Source: UBA1413 sp964461455 | GTDB lineage: Bacteria > Bacteroidota > Bacteroidia > Bacteroidales > Prolixibacteraceae | Direction of reading: 5' to 3' | NCBI GenBank assembly: GCA_964461455.1 | Contig: CAYWUJ010000004.1 | Location: forward strand, 40,723-104,722 | DNA length: 64,000 nucleotides | Shown here: piece by piece, positions 1 to 8,574 of the stretch | Position numbering within the stretch: the stretch's first letter is position 1 | Layout of the letters: each line of letters begins with the position of its first letter | Program-made: the position numbers and the translations under genes | Notes under the pieces: model-generated | The model's input: the letters and a program-made list of their open reading frames with translations, nothing else | Databases searched by the model: none | What the model was told of the DNA's origin: nothing

Positions 1-1467
1 ACCCGTTGATTTCCACGTATTCACATAACCACCTGCCCCTGTCAGGGATACATCAAACTGGGTGACCGCAAAACGGAGGTCGAAGTCAAAATCCTCAAGC
101 ACCGCCATCATGCCATCTTCCAGCAGGATATCCTCCTTCTTGATGTTTCCCCCGGAAAGATTGGCAATTTTTGCCACCGGATCGGGGACCCTCTTTACCC
201 TGAAACTCTTGGTTCCCATGAGCCGCTCGCCCCCGGAAAGCCGGGCATAGGCCGACACCGTGGTTTTACGTCCCTGCTCATCAAGGTCGGTGGGGAACAC
301 CTGCAGTTGTGTGCCCGAGAGAGTAATCCTGCCGTTGGTCATTTCAATCCTGAGGTTTTCCTTGGCGATTCCCGGAACGGAAACATCGATGGGATTGGCA
401 ATCCCCCGGTAAAAGACATTCATCTTGGTGGGGGAGATGGTCACGCCGGGACGGGTGACCTGGTATTCCTTTTCAAAGGGATAACTGCGCACCAGACCTT
501 CCGGAGTTTTGTATTTGAGCACGCCGCTCCACTTGAAGGTACCGGGTTCCGAAGTTCTCAGGCTGTACAGAGCCTTACCATCGACAATGGGAAGTGCCCG
601 GCCGTTGACAATGATCTCGGGGTCCACGGTGGTATCAATGGCAGCCAGGAAGATTTCGGCGTTGTACTCCTCACCCTGCAAAATGATGGAAGAGTTGGCA
701 ATCACCTGGGCGTCAAGCTTGTTAAATTTATAGCTGGCGGCATCAATCTTGGAGTAAAGGTAGTTAAGCAGGTTGGCCTCCGCGTTCTTTGCGTCGATCT
801 GGATCTTCGAGAGCAGAGTCAGTATCGAAGCCAGGGGCTTGTTCTCGAAATAAAGGGTTTCCCAGGTGGGACCCCCGCTTTTAAGGTTAAACCGTGGATC
901 ACGGGTCTCCAGTTCCTGGGATATGACCTCCTTCAGCTCACTATCGTCATCATCGATGATGCTCACCATGTAATCCTTGTATTCGTTAATTTTGGATTTC
1001 AGGTGGGTGGCCCTTTTTTGGGCGATCATGATTTCAGAAGGTGCATTGATGTCGTCTTCCTTTTTCACCACCAGGGTGTCGCCGGTCATGGTCCTCACCG
1101 TGATGAACTCACCCCGGTCGGGGTTTTCGGGGTCTGTCTTTTTGGCACCGGAGCCAACGGCCAGCTCCTCCTTGAGGCTCCAGATGTAATGCACCAGACT
1201 ATCAGTCCGGGATCTTACCTGGTCAGCTTTGGCCTTCCAGTCAGCGACTTTGGCGGGATTTTCGGCATAGGCCTGTTCAAAGGCCAGATATACCTGCTTA
1301 TTCTTGGAGTCTACCGCACCAAACGTCTGAATAAGGCTGCCGTCAATGACCCTGAATGCTTCCAGGGTTTCGGCAGCAACGTTGAGTGCAAGCATTGCCG
1401 TCAAAACCAGGTACATCATGTTGATCATCCGTTGCCTCGGTGTTTCCGGGCAGTTTTTTATAGCCAT
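1..1467 (-). CDS. gldM: T9SS/gliding motor protein GldM (PorM), 3' end outside window
   Basis: GldM is the periplasm-spanning stalk of the type IX secretion and gliding motor; it sits with GldL in the inner membrane and carries proton-driven motion to the outer-membrane GldK/GldN ring. The start (ATG at 1467, protein MAIKNCPETPRQRMINMMYL) gives the typical short cytoplasmic head followed by one membrane helix at about residues 14-31. About 489 codons are visible and the gene runs off the left edge. Family members are a little over 500 residues, so only a short tail is missing. The start lies 21 bases after the gldL stop, in the conserved order porP-gldK-gldL-gldM; gldN would be expected just outside the window. 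Identification rests on the N-terminal sequence plus gene order. Confidence 0.93.
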   Translation of the reverse strand, partial: MAIKNCPETPRQRMINMMYLVLTAMLALNVAAETLEAFRVIDGSLIQTFGAVDSKNKQVYLAFEQAYAENPAKVADWKAKADQVRSRTDSLVHYIWSLKEELAVGSGAKKTDPENPDRGEFITVRTMTGDTLVVKKEDDINAPSEIMIAQKRATHLKSKINEYKDYMVSIIDDDDSELKEVISQELETRDPRFNLKSGGPTWETLYFENKPLASILTLLSKIQIDAKNAEANLLNYLYSKIDAASYKFNKLDAQVIANSSIILQGEEYNAEIFLAAIDTTVDPEIIVNGRALPIVDGKALYSLRTSEPGTFKWSGVLKYKTPEGLVRSYPFEKEYQVTRPGVTISPTKMNVFYRGIANPIDVSVPGIAKENLRIEMTNGRITLSGTQLQVFPTDLDEQGRKTTVSAYARLSGGERLMGTKSFRVKRVPDPVAKIANLSGGNIKKEDILLEDGMMAVLEDFDFDLRFAVTQFDVSLTGAGGYVNTWKSTG

Positions 1468-1488
1468 GGCTTAAAGTGCTTCGTTCAT

Positions 1489-2457
1489 TTACTTCTTATA
1501 ATTCATGGCGCCCAGCATATTGCCGTAAATCTGGTTCAGTGCTTCCAGATGCTGGTTCAGTTTAGCCGCATTCTCGCGGTACTTCTGCAGCTCCTCAGCC
1601 GAAGATGCCAGCACATCGTTGATCTTCAGCATATCGTTATTGAACTTCTGGTTGGCCTTCATCTGGTCTTCCGAACCTTTCAGCTGGCTTTCGACCGTGG
1701 CATTGAGGGTCGCCAGATTTTTATTGAGCCTGGTCAGATTCTCGGCATACGATCCCGAAGAATCCCCGAAATGCTGCATGCTCTGTTCGATCTTCTCAGA
1801 GGCCCCTTTATAGGTCCTGGCCAGAAGATTTCCCGACTCACTGATGCGGGAAGTGAATTCATCCCCCGATTTGTTCAGCTTGTCAACAATCGCCTGTCCT
1901 GAGTTGCTCATCTGCCGTGTCGTATTCTGGTAAGTGTCGACCAACTGGGTGATGGAGTTATGGATGGAAGAGTTGGCCTTCTGGTTGATTTCCGAGAGGG
2001 AACTCATGGCCTCACTGGCCGAACTGAGGTTCCTGACATACATCTCGGTGGCCAGGGTCGCCGAGGAGATGTCGCTGATACCCCGGGCCGTGTTGCTTAA
2101 TTCGTTAAGGCTGAAACTGACCTTGTCGAGAAGAGCCGGAGTGATATCGGTACCCTTGAGAAAGTGGTCGAGGTTGGCACCCGGACGGGTGACCTCAGCA
2201 AATTCCTGACCTTCAAAATCTTCCCTGAGTTCCGGATAAACCCTCGACCATTCGGGGGTATCCAGGGGAGGCTCAAAAGCAGAAACGAAGAAGATCACGG
2301 CTTCAGTAATCAGACCTACTGCCAGGAAAACCCCTGAATACTGCCAGTGCTGGAGTTTGAACAATGCCCCTATCAGAACAATGGAAGCCCCCCAGCTGTA
2401 GATGTAATTCATGAAGCTTTTGGCCCGCTTTTGCTTTAAAATTTCTCCGATATTCAT
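1489..2457 (-). CDS. gldL: T9SS/gliding motor membrane protein GldL (PorL)
   Basis: GldL is the proton-channel subunit of the GldLM rotary motor that powers T9SS and gliding. This 322-residue protein has the family layout: two membrane helices near the N-terminus (about residues 16-36 and 40-61), then a long cytoplasmic, coiled-coil-rich region (about 100-320) rich in Ser, Asn, Leu and Glu. The second helix carries a buried acidic residue, Glu52 in GLITEAVIFF, matching the helix-2 glutamate that is essential for proton flow in Flavobacterium GldL. It lies 20 bases after the gldK stop and 21 bases before gldM, clearly one transcript. Confidence 0.95.
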   Translation of the reverse strand: MNIGEILKQKRAKSFMNYIYSWGASIVLIGALFKLQHWQYSGVFLAVGLITEAVIFFVSAFEPPLDTPEWSRVYPELREDFEGQEFAEVTRPGANLDHFLKGTDITPALLDKVSFSLNELSNTARGISDISSATLATEMYVRNLSSASEAMSSLSEINQKANSSIHNSITQLVDTYQNTTRQMSNSGQAIVDKLNKSGDEFTSRISESGNLLARTYKGASEKIEQSMQHFGDSSGSYAENLTRLNKNLATLNATVESQLKGSEDQMKANQKFNNDMLKINDVLASSAEELQKYRENAAKLNQHLEALNQIYGNMLGAMNYKK

Positions 2458-2477
2458 TGTGGTTGTTATTAGGTTTG

Positions 2478-3839
2478 TTAAAACTCACTGCCAAAGGTAG
2501 ACCTCACACAGCGGAAGCCAATGAATGACTTGGTGGTGTCCTGGTATTCGAAGCTTCGTGTGGCCACCTGGTTGTAATAAGCGATATCCTTATAGGAACC
2601 TCCTCTGACCACCTTGCGTTTCATCACCGGGGGATCATCGGGGAGGGCATTGTATTCGTAGTTGGGATTGAAGTCGTTGATCAGCATGTATCCCGATTCG
2701 TCATAAGCGGTGATGGTCCATTCGGCAACGTTTCCCGACATGTCGTACAGTCCGAAGTCGTTGGGGTCATAACTCCCCACCCTCATGGATGCCAGTCCGC
2801 CGTCTTCGATATAATTCCCGCGCAGGGGTTTAAAGTTGGCCAGAAAGACCCCTTCCTGGTCGCGCATATAGTAACTACCCCAGGGGTACATCGAGAATTT
2901 TTTTCCTCCGCGCGAGGCATACTCCCATTCTGTTTCGGTGGGCAGCCGGTATTCCATCATCTCAGGCTGTCCGCGATTGGAGAGATAATCGGACTGGATC
3001 CTGGTACGCCAGTTGCAGAAGGCACGGGCCTGTTTCCAGGTCACCCCCACCACGGGGTACTCGTCGAAGCCGGGATGCCAGAAATAGCGGGTCGACCAGG
3101 GCTCGTTGTAAGAATAGGTAAAATCCCTGATCCAGCTCAGGGTGTCGGGATAGACATTCACGCGGTCGCGGAAGAGAAAAGCCGAGCGGTTTTCAATGGG
3201 GACCTCATTTCCCGAAGGATCGAAGACGGAACCCTCATACCGCTGGGTATCGTAGTTGTAGCTATTCTGCCGGCGTGCTGCCTGCTTGTAGTCTATCCAC
3301 CAATATTCGTAAAAGAGTTTTCTCGGGTCTATTTCGCGCCGTCCCAGGAATCTTTCATTTTCGGGGATGAACATATCCTGCAGAGCCATCAGGTAATCGG
3401 GCTCGTCCCAACGGATACGCTCTTTCCAGTTGATTTTCGGGGGATCGACGGGGTTACCCTCGCGGTCTTCGGTGATCAGGTACTCGGGGTATTGCTGCCC
3501 CAGGGTTTGCCGGGCAATGGAATCACGTACCCAATCGATGAACTGGCGGTATTCTGAGTTGGTGATTTCGGTGTCGTCCATCCAGAAGGCATCAATGGAA
3601 ACGGTGCGTGTGGGCTGGGTCGCCGCTGCGGGATCCTGATCGTTGGGGCCGATGTTCAGGGTTCCCCGGCGGACAAAGACCATGCCTGTAGGGGCTGTCT
3701 CCTTCCACTTTTTATCGCGTGCCGCACCCACCAGCTCGCCATTCCCGTAACCACTGCCGTATCCGGGTCCGCTGCACATGGATCCGGAAAACAGTAGTCC
3801 GGCAAGGAGCACCATAGAAACAAAAAAAGCTCTTTTCAT
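2478..3839 (-). CDS. gldK: T9SS/gliding outer-membrane lipoprotein GldK (PorK)
   Basis: GldK/PorK forms, with GldN, the periplasmic ring attached to the outer membrane in T9SS. The 453-residue protein has a hydrophobic signal, then a sulfatase-modifying-factor (formylglycine-generating enzyme) fold from about residue 50 to the end, shown by GMVFVRRGTLNIGPND, YRLPTETEWEYASRGG, DMSGNVAEWT and the closing GFRCVRS. Only the fold is shared with that enzyme family; GldK is structural. The lipobox is unusual: the candidate cysteine is preceded by Gly-Ser-Met (SGSMC) rather than the usual small residue at -1. It sits between porP (22 bases away) and gldL (20 bases away). Confidence 0.95.
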   Translation of the reverse strand: MKRAFFVSMVLLAGLLFSGSMCSGPGYGSGYGNGELVGAARDKKWKETAPTGMVFVRRGTLNIGPNDQDPAAATQPTRTVSIDAFWMDDTEITNSEYRQFIDWVRDSIARQTLGQQYPEYLITEDREGNPVDPPKINWKERIRWDEPDYLMALQDMFIPENERFLGRREIDPRKLFYEYWWIDYKQAARRQNSYNYDTQRYEGSVFDPSGNEVPIENRSAFLFRDRVNVYPDTLSWIRDFTYSYNEPWSTRYFWHPGFDEYPVVGVTWKQARAFCNWRTRIQSDYLSNRGQPEMMEYRLPTETEWEYASRGGKKFSMYPWGSYYMRDQEGVFLANFKPLRGNYIEDGGLASMRVGSYDPNDFGLYDMSGNVAEWTITAYDESGYMLINDFNPNYEYNALPDDPPVMKRKVVRGGSYKDIAYYNQVATRSFEYQDTTKSFIGFRCVRSTFGSEF

Positions 3840-3861
3840 AGTTCAGTACTCTATCGTTTTT

Positions 3862-4812
3862 TTACAAAAACCTCACACTTTTATACTTACGGCTGCGGTT
3901 CTTCTCCACATCAAGCGAATAGCTGAGATAAATCTCGTGTGAACCATAGCCATACCGCCCAATGGCCGAAGTGACCAGATCGAAGGAATACCCCAGGCGG
4001 AGGCCGTTGAAGAGCTCGGCGCCAAAGAGGAGTGAGACAGCATCCTGGAGGCGGTAAGAGATCCCACCCCACAGCCGGTCGTCATACACCACATTGGTAT
4101 TCAGATCAATCTGCCACCCTGCCAGATCGCTTTTCAGCAAAAATGAAGGGCGCAACTCAAATAACGGATCGGGCAGTTTGATATTGTATCCACCCATTAA
4201 ATAATAGTGCCGGGCCAGATATGTGCTGGCCAGGTCAGAGAAACGGATCGACGGCTCATTCAAATGTGTCACTGACAGCCCCGTATAATACCTGGGGCCT
4301 TTCAGATAAAACCCAAAACCAGCATCAAAAGCTACCTGGCTCACCTCCCCGTCGGGGATCGCGGGGTCAGAACCGGGAGGGGTATAAATTCCCATGTCAT
4401 CATCAGGAATTTCCCATTCTCCCTTTAGGCTCTTGTTGTACATCCCCAGAGAAAGACCTACTCCCAGGTCACCAATGGAGAGTGATTTCCTCCAGGCATA
4501 GCTGAAATTCACGAGAACGTTTTCTTCAGGGCCCAGGTTGTCGCTGATGATATTCATGCCTATACCCGCGGGTTTCCCGAAAATAAAAACAAGCGCATCA
4601 GCACTGAAAACCAGGGTTCTGGGGGAGTTCTCAAAGCCAGTCCACTGATATCGGTTCAGTATGGTTCCGCTGATGGCATCATCGCTACCTGCAAAACCCG
4701 GATTGACACCCAATTTATAAAACATATTATTGGTATACTGCGGATCTTGCTGCCCAAGTGCCGTTAAATATAGTGTAAATATAAAAAATAAAAAAGAAAT
4801 TATCTTTTTCAT
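3862..4812 (-). CDS. porP: PorP/SprF family type IX secretion outer-membrane protein
   Basis: This 316-residue PorP/SprF family protein is an outer-membrane beta-barrel accessory factor of T9SS. The ATG at 4812 gives a clean signal peptide (MKKIISFLFFIFTLYLTALG) followed by the family hallmark QQDPQYTNNMFYKLGVNPG. The open frame extends 17 codons upstream to 4863, but that extension is charged, includes an inverted repeat and would bury the signal peptide, so the shorter start is preferred. The rest shows alternating short beta strands, as in barrels. It is the first por/gld gene, directly upstream of gldK. PorP paralogues are common in this phylum; position makes this the core PorP rather than an SprF pairing with an adhesin. 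Confidence 0.9.
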   Translation of the reverse strand: MKKIISFLFFIFTLYLTALGQQDPQYTNNMFYKLGVNPGFAGSDDAISGTILNRYQWTGFENSPRTLVFSADALVFIFGKPAGIGMNIISDNLGPEENVLVNFSYAWRKSLSIGDLGVGLSLGMYNKSLKGEWEIPDDDMGIYTPPGSDPAIPDGEVSQVAFDAGFGFYLKGPRYYTGLSVTHLNEPSIRFSDLASTYLARHYYLMGGYNIKLPDPLFELRPSFLLKSDLAGWQIDLNTNVVYDDRLWGGISYRLQDAVSLLFGAELFNGLRLGYSFDLVTSAIGRYGYGSHEIYLSYSLDVEKNRSRKYKSVRFL

Positions 4813-4842
4813 ACTTTTTTCCTCATCAACCTTACGAAAATG

Positions 4843-4859
4843 CGGTTCCCGGGGAACCG
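4843..4859. repeat. Inverted repeat between the arginase-like gene and porP
   Basis: The arms CGGTTCC (4843-4849) and GGAACCG (4853-4859) are perfectly complementary with a 3-base spacer. The element lies in the 75-base gap between the stop of the arginase-like gene and the porP start. On the minus strand it is followed by CATTTTCG, so it could be a weak terminator, a stem in the porP leader, or an operator. Nothing in the sequence decides between these. Confidence 0.35.
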
Positions 4860-4887
4860 TCAACCACGTAAAGGTTGTTAAAGCATC

Positions 4888-6081
4888 CTACTGTTTTGCA
4901 AAGAACGAATTTAATTTTCTATTATTTTGATAAACGCTTAGTTTTCGGGCAAATTTCCACCATATATCGGGGAGTTCCTGCCTGACCGTGGCCGTATAGT
5001 CAGCTTCCAGGCAGGGGATGATCCAGCTGCCGGTTTCCCCGGTGAAAATCTCGAGCCACCAGCGGTTGGTGGGGGGGTGGTGGTAGAAGACCACGGGGTC
5101 ACCGTGGCTCTCTATTTCCACATAAAACCGGGTGAAGGGCGATTTGTCACGGCGGGGATCTTCCCTGCGCCGCTGGGTGGCAGCTTCGAGGAAGTACCAG
5201 ATCATTTGGGCTTCCAGGGCTATGGCGACTCCGTGGTTTTCCTTTTCAGCGTCAAGGCCAAAGAGGCCGAAGACCTCCAGGGCAGGACTCAGTCCGGCAT
5301 AGCGTGCCAGCCGGCATGCCTCTTCGCTGTGGAGTCCGTTGGGCAGGGTTCCCTCCCCTCCCCCGATTTCTGCGCTTTTCATGGCGGTCATGTCAAAACT
5401 CAGAAAGTGGGTATGCCTCAGAAGGGGTTCCGCCACACGGATATCGTCGCGGAGTGACCCCAGCGAGAGCAGGTCGAAGGTCTGCTCATAAAGAAAGTCT
5501 ATCGCCGCCGGGGGAACCAGGGGTGCCTGGGTGGCCATCATCTGCACATGGAAAAGCGAAGGGTTCTCCTTCAGAAGGCGGGTCAGGAAGTTCCCGGGTC
5601 CCGTGATCTCCCTACCGGTTTTCATATCCACACGGGCGTCGATGACCGAAAACACAAAGTCATTCCTTTCTCGGAAGGCACTGCTGATGGGCATACTCAG
5701 CTCCTGTCCGCCCCCGATGACCACAACGGTAATTCCTGCGCCGGTAAGATAGTCGGTGATGTCACGCAGGGCGAAATGAAGATCACGCGGCGTTTTTCCG
5801 GCCCTGAGGTTTCCCAGGTCGACCACCTTAACAGAACGGCCGAAATGACTGAGGCTGTAGAGGCTTTTTCTCACGGCTGAAGGAGCTTTAGCCCACCCGG
5901 GAGGGGTTCCTTCACCGGCGTGGGGTACGCCTACCAGAGCCACCATCGTCTCCCCTTTCTCCGGAATCCCTCCTTTGAGGCTGTCCCTTTCTATGAAATA
6001 GCCCAGGGTATGTTTACTAAATTTCCCTCCTTCCCGGAAATCCGCGAAATCGACAGGATCAAAATACAGGTTTAGTTCCAT
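4888..6081 (-). CDS. Arginase/formimidoylglutamase-fold protein with degenerate metal site
   Basis: The 397-residue protein follows the ureohydrolase (arginase/agmatinase/formimidoylglutamase) plan: ALVGVPHAGEGTPPG near the N-terminus, a VVVIGGGQELS motif where enzymes have GGDHS, VIDARVDMK where they have DAHxD, and SFDMTAMKSAE where they have SxDxDxxDP. Of the six usual manganese ligands both histidines are replaced (one by Gln/Glu, one by Arg), as are the last two aspartates; three aspartates remain. Catalysis of the usual kind therefore looks unlikely. It lies 37 bases after topA and 75 bases before porP, on the same strand, so it may be co-transcribed with the T9SS core. Databases often label such proteins formimidoylglutamase; the sequence here does not support that activity. 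Confidence 0.75.
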   Translation of the reverse strand: MELNLYFDPVDFADFREGGKFSKHTLGYFIERDSLKGGIPEKGETMVALVGVPHAGEGTPPGWAKAPSAVRKSLYSLSHFGRSVKVVDLGNLRAGKTPRDLHFALRDITDYLTGAGITVVVIGGGQELSMPISSAFRERNDFVFSVIDARVDMKTGREITGPGNFLTRLLKENPSLFHVQMMATQAPLVPPAAIDFLYEQTFDLLSLGSLRDDIRVAEPLLRHTHFLSFDMTAMKSAEIGGGEGTLPNGLHSEEACRLARYAGLSPALEVFGLFGLDAEKENHGVAIALEAQMIWYFLEAATQRRREDPRRDKSPFTRFYVEIESHGDPVVFYHHPPTNRWWLEIFTGETGSWIIPCLEADYTATVRQELPDIWWKFARKLSVYQNNRKLNSFFAKQ

Positions 6082-6118
6082 TTTCTGCTCTCCTTCGCCC
6101 GCCAGGGCCCCGGATGTC

Positions 6119-8449
6119 CTATTTCTTACTCCTCCCCGGCCTTTTGCCGGTGCCTTCCGATACCAGCTTCCTGCAATCTTCGTAAGAGAGCTCCCCGGCG
6201 TTCGTCCCCTTGGGAATCCTGAAATTCTCCTTTTTATAGGTGATATAAGGGCCCCAACGGCCGTTGAGGATCTTCAGTTCCTCATCTTCGGGGAAACTGC
6301 GCATGACCGCATTCTTCTCCTTCTCTCTTTTTGTGCCGATCAGTTCAATAGCCCTGTCGAGGGTTACGGTATAGGGGTCGTCACTCTTTGCCAGGGAGAC
6401 AAACTTGTTGTTATGGCGTATGTAAGGGCCGAAGCGGCCGATACCCACGTTTACGGCTTTTTCTTCGAATGTTCCCAAGTCACGGGGCAGCCTGAAAAGT
6501 TCCAGGGCTTCTTCGAGGGTAATGGTTTCCAGGTGCTGGCCGGCACGAAGGCTGGCAAACCGGGGTTTTTCGCCCTCCTCGTCAGGCGAGGATTCTCCCA
6601 TCTGGGCAATGGGACCAAAACGGCCGATTTTGACCGACACCTGCTTCCCTGATGCAGGGTCAGCACCCAGCACACGCTCGCCGCGTGATTTCTCGCTGGT
6701 TTTCAGGACGGTTCCGATCAACTCATGGAACGGACGGTAAAAACGGTCGATGACTTCATACCATATCTGTTTTCCCTCGGCGATCTCATCGAGGTTCTCT
6801 TCGACACTGGCGGTGAAGTTGTAATCCATGATCTGTCCGAAGTGTTCGGTCAGGAAATCGGTGACGACCATGCCGATATCGGTGGGGAAGAGCTTGGACT
6901 TCTCAGCACCTGCCATTTCCGTTTTACGGTGGCGGGCAATCGTGTCGCCTGAGAGGTCGAGCTGGATGTAATGCCGCTCCTTGCCGGGGCGGTCTTCCCT
7001 GACCACATAGTTGCGGTTCTGAATGGTGGTGATGGTGGGGGCATAGGTCGAAGGCCTGCCGATTCCCAGTTCTTCGAGGCGTTTCACCAGCGAAGCCTCC
7101 GTAAAGCGGAAAGGCTTCTGGGTAAAACGCTCCGTGGCCTGCACCTGGAGAGCCTCCAGGGGGGCGCCGGCTTCCACTGGAGGAAGGAGAACCTGGCCGC
7201 CCTGATTGATCGTGTCATCATCGGTCGACTCCATGTAAACCTTCAGGAAGCCGTCGAAGATGATCACTTCCCCGGTAGCCAGAAATTTCTCAGAAGCGGT
7301 GGAAACGGCAATGGTGATCACGCTTTTCTCCAGTTCGGCATCGGCCATCTGGGAAGCCAGGGTCCGTTTCCATATCAGTTCATACAGCCGCTTTTCCTGC
7401 TGCGTTCCCGTGATGTTCTCCTGGTCGATGTAGGTGGGACGAATGGCCTCATGGGCTTCCTGTGCTCCCTTTGACCGGGTCTTGTACTGCCGGGTCTTCA
7501 CATATTTCTCACCGTGCATCTCCTTTATCCGGGCGGCAGCGGTGTTGAGGGCCATAGAGGAGAGGTTCACCGAATCGGTACGCATGTAGGTGATTTTTCC
7601 CGATTCATAGAGTTTCTGGGCGACCGACATGGTCTGTGACACCGAATAGCCGAGTTTACGGCTTGCTTCCTGCTGAAGGGTGGAAGTGGTGAAGGGCGGT
7701 GCCGGGGAACGGCGCGTTGGCTTGCGCGAAATGTCGGTGACCATGTAGCCGGCATGACGGCATTTCTCCAGAAAAGCCATGGCTTGCTTTTCTGTATCAA
7801 AGCGGTGCGACAGTTCTGCTTTTATCTCAGCCTCGCTGCCGTCAGCCAAGACAGCCCTGAAAAGTGCCGTCACCCTGAAGGAAGAGGTGGCGTCAAAGGC
7901 CATGATTTCCCGCTCACGGTCAACAATCAGACGCACGGCCACCGACTGGACTCTTCCCGCCGACAATGAGGGTTTCACCTTTTTCCAGAGTACCGGGGAA
8001 ATCTCAAACCCTACGATGCGGTCGAGGACCCGGCGCGCTTGCTGGGCATTGACCAGGTGAAGGTCAATGGCCCGGGGATGCTCAATGGCATGACGTATGG
8101 CATCACGGGTAATCTCATGAAAGACAATCCTTTTCGTGAGGGCAGGATCGAGTTTCAGCTCATCAAGGAGATGCCAGGCAATGGCCTCCCCTTCCCGGTC
8201 CTCATCAGAAGCCAGCCACACCATTTTGGCATTCCGGGTAAGCTTGCGCAACTCCGCAACTACTTTCTTCTTATCGTCTGATACTATATATTTAGGAAGA
8301 TAGTTGTTGAGGATGTCGATCCCGGAATCCTTTTTCTCGAGATCACGGATATGCCCCATCGACGAAGTGACCTTAAAACCTTCACCCAGGAACTTTCCAA
8401 TGGTTTTCGCTTTGGCCGGTGATTCTACAATAACAAGATTTTCTTCCAT
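6119..8449 (-). CDS. topA: DNA topoisomerase I (type IA)
   Basis: TopA relaxes negative supercoils by a tyrosine-linked single-strand passage. The 776-residue sequence begins with the TOPRIM domain (VIVESPAKAKTIGKFLG, residues 6-22; acidic triad DEDRE at 82-86), has the GRVQSVAVRLIVDRE motif at about 165-180, and the catalytic Tyr288 in SGKITYMRTDS. After about residue 590 come repeated topoisomerase C-terminal motifs of the IGRFGPY and GRWGPYITY type instead of four-cysteine zinc fingers, as is usual in this phylum, ending in a basic tail (GKRPGRSKK). The length is typical. It is the first gene of the minus-strand run leading into the T9SS genes and faces away from the penicillin-binding protein gene. 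Confidence 0.97.
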   Translation of the reverse strand: MEENLVIVESPAKAKTIGKFLGEGFKVTSSMGHIRDLEKKDSGIDILNNYLPKYIVSDDKKKVVAELRKLTRNAKMVWLASDEDREGEAIAWHLLDELKLDPALTKRIVFHEITRDAIRHAIEHPRAIDLHLVNAQQARRVLDRIVGFEISPVLWKKVKPSLSAGRVQSVAVRLIVDREREIMAFDATSSFRVTALFRAVLADGSEAEIKAELSHRFDTEKQAMAFLEKCRHAGYMVTDISRKPTRRSPAPPFTTSTLQQEASRKLGYSVSQTMSVAQKLYESGKITYMRTDSVNLSSMALNTAAARIKEMHGEKYVKTRQYKTRSKGAQEAHEAIRPTYIDQENITGTQQEKRLYELIWKRTLASQMADAELEKSVITIAVSTASEKFLATGEVIIFDGFLKVYMESTDDDTINQGGQVLLPPVEAGAPLEALQVQATERFTQKPFRFTEASLVKRLEELGIGRPSTYAPTITTIQNRNYVVREDRPGKERHYIQLDLSGDTIARHRKTEMAGAEKSKLFPTDIGMVVTDFLTEHFGQIMDYNFTASVEENLDEIAEGKQIWYEVIDRFYRPFHELIGTVLKTSEKSRGERVLGADPASGKQVSVKIGRFGPIAQMGESSPDEEGEKPRFASLRAGQHLETITLEEALELFRLPRDLGTFEEKAVNVGIGRFGPYIRHNNKFVSLAKSDDPYTVTLDRAIELIGTKREKEKNAVMRSFPEDEELKILNGRWGPYITYKKENFRIPKGTNAGELSYEDCRKLVSEGTGKRPGRSKK

Positions 8450-8540
8450 GATCTCCGGTTTTACTGTTTTTTTAAAATTTGTGCAAAGTAAATAAAAATG
8501 AATCGGCTAGTTCAAAATTTAAACTTCAAAATAATACCAA

Positions 8541-8548
8541 TATATTTG
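8541..8548 (+). promoter_or_regulatory. Putative -7 box of the pbp1A promoter
   Basis: TATATTTG is an exact match to the Bacteroidota -7 consensus TAnnTTTG, 26 bases before the chosen ATG at 8575, in the AT-rich gap between the divergent topA and penicillin-binding protein genes. No convincing -33 TTTG is visible at the expected spacing. Confidence 0.45.
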
Positions 8549-8574
8549 CATACCGAAACTCAAGAAGAACACCT

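Noticed and set aside
307..1902. Long plus-strand open frame of 531 codons across gldM and gldL
   Set aside because: It is antisense to two well-supported genes, has no recognisable motif and low-complexity composition. In this GC-rich, codon-biased genome antisense frames stay open by chance.
4813..4863. Upstream start for porP
   Set aside because: It adds 17 charged residues before an otherwise perfect signal peptide and spans an inverted repeat; the ATG at 4812 fits the family.
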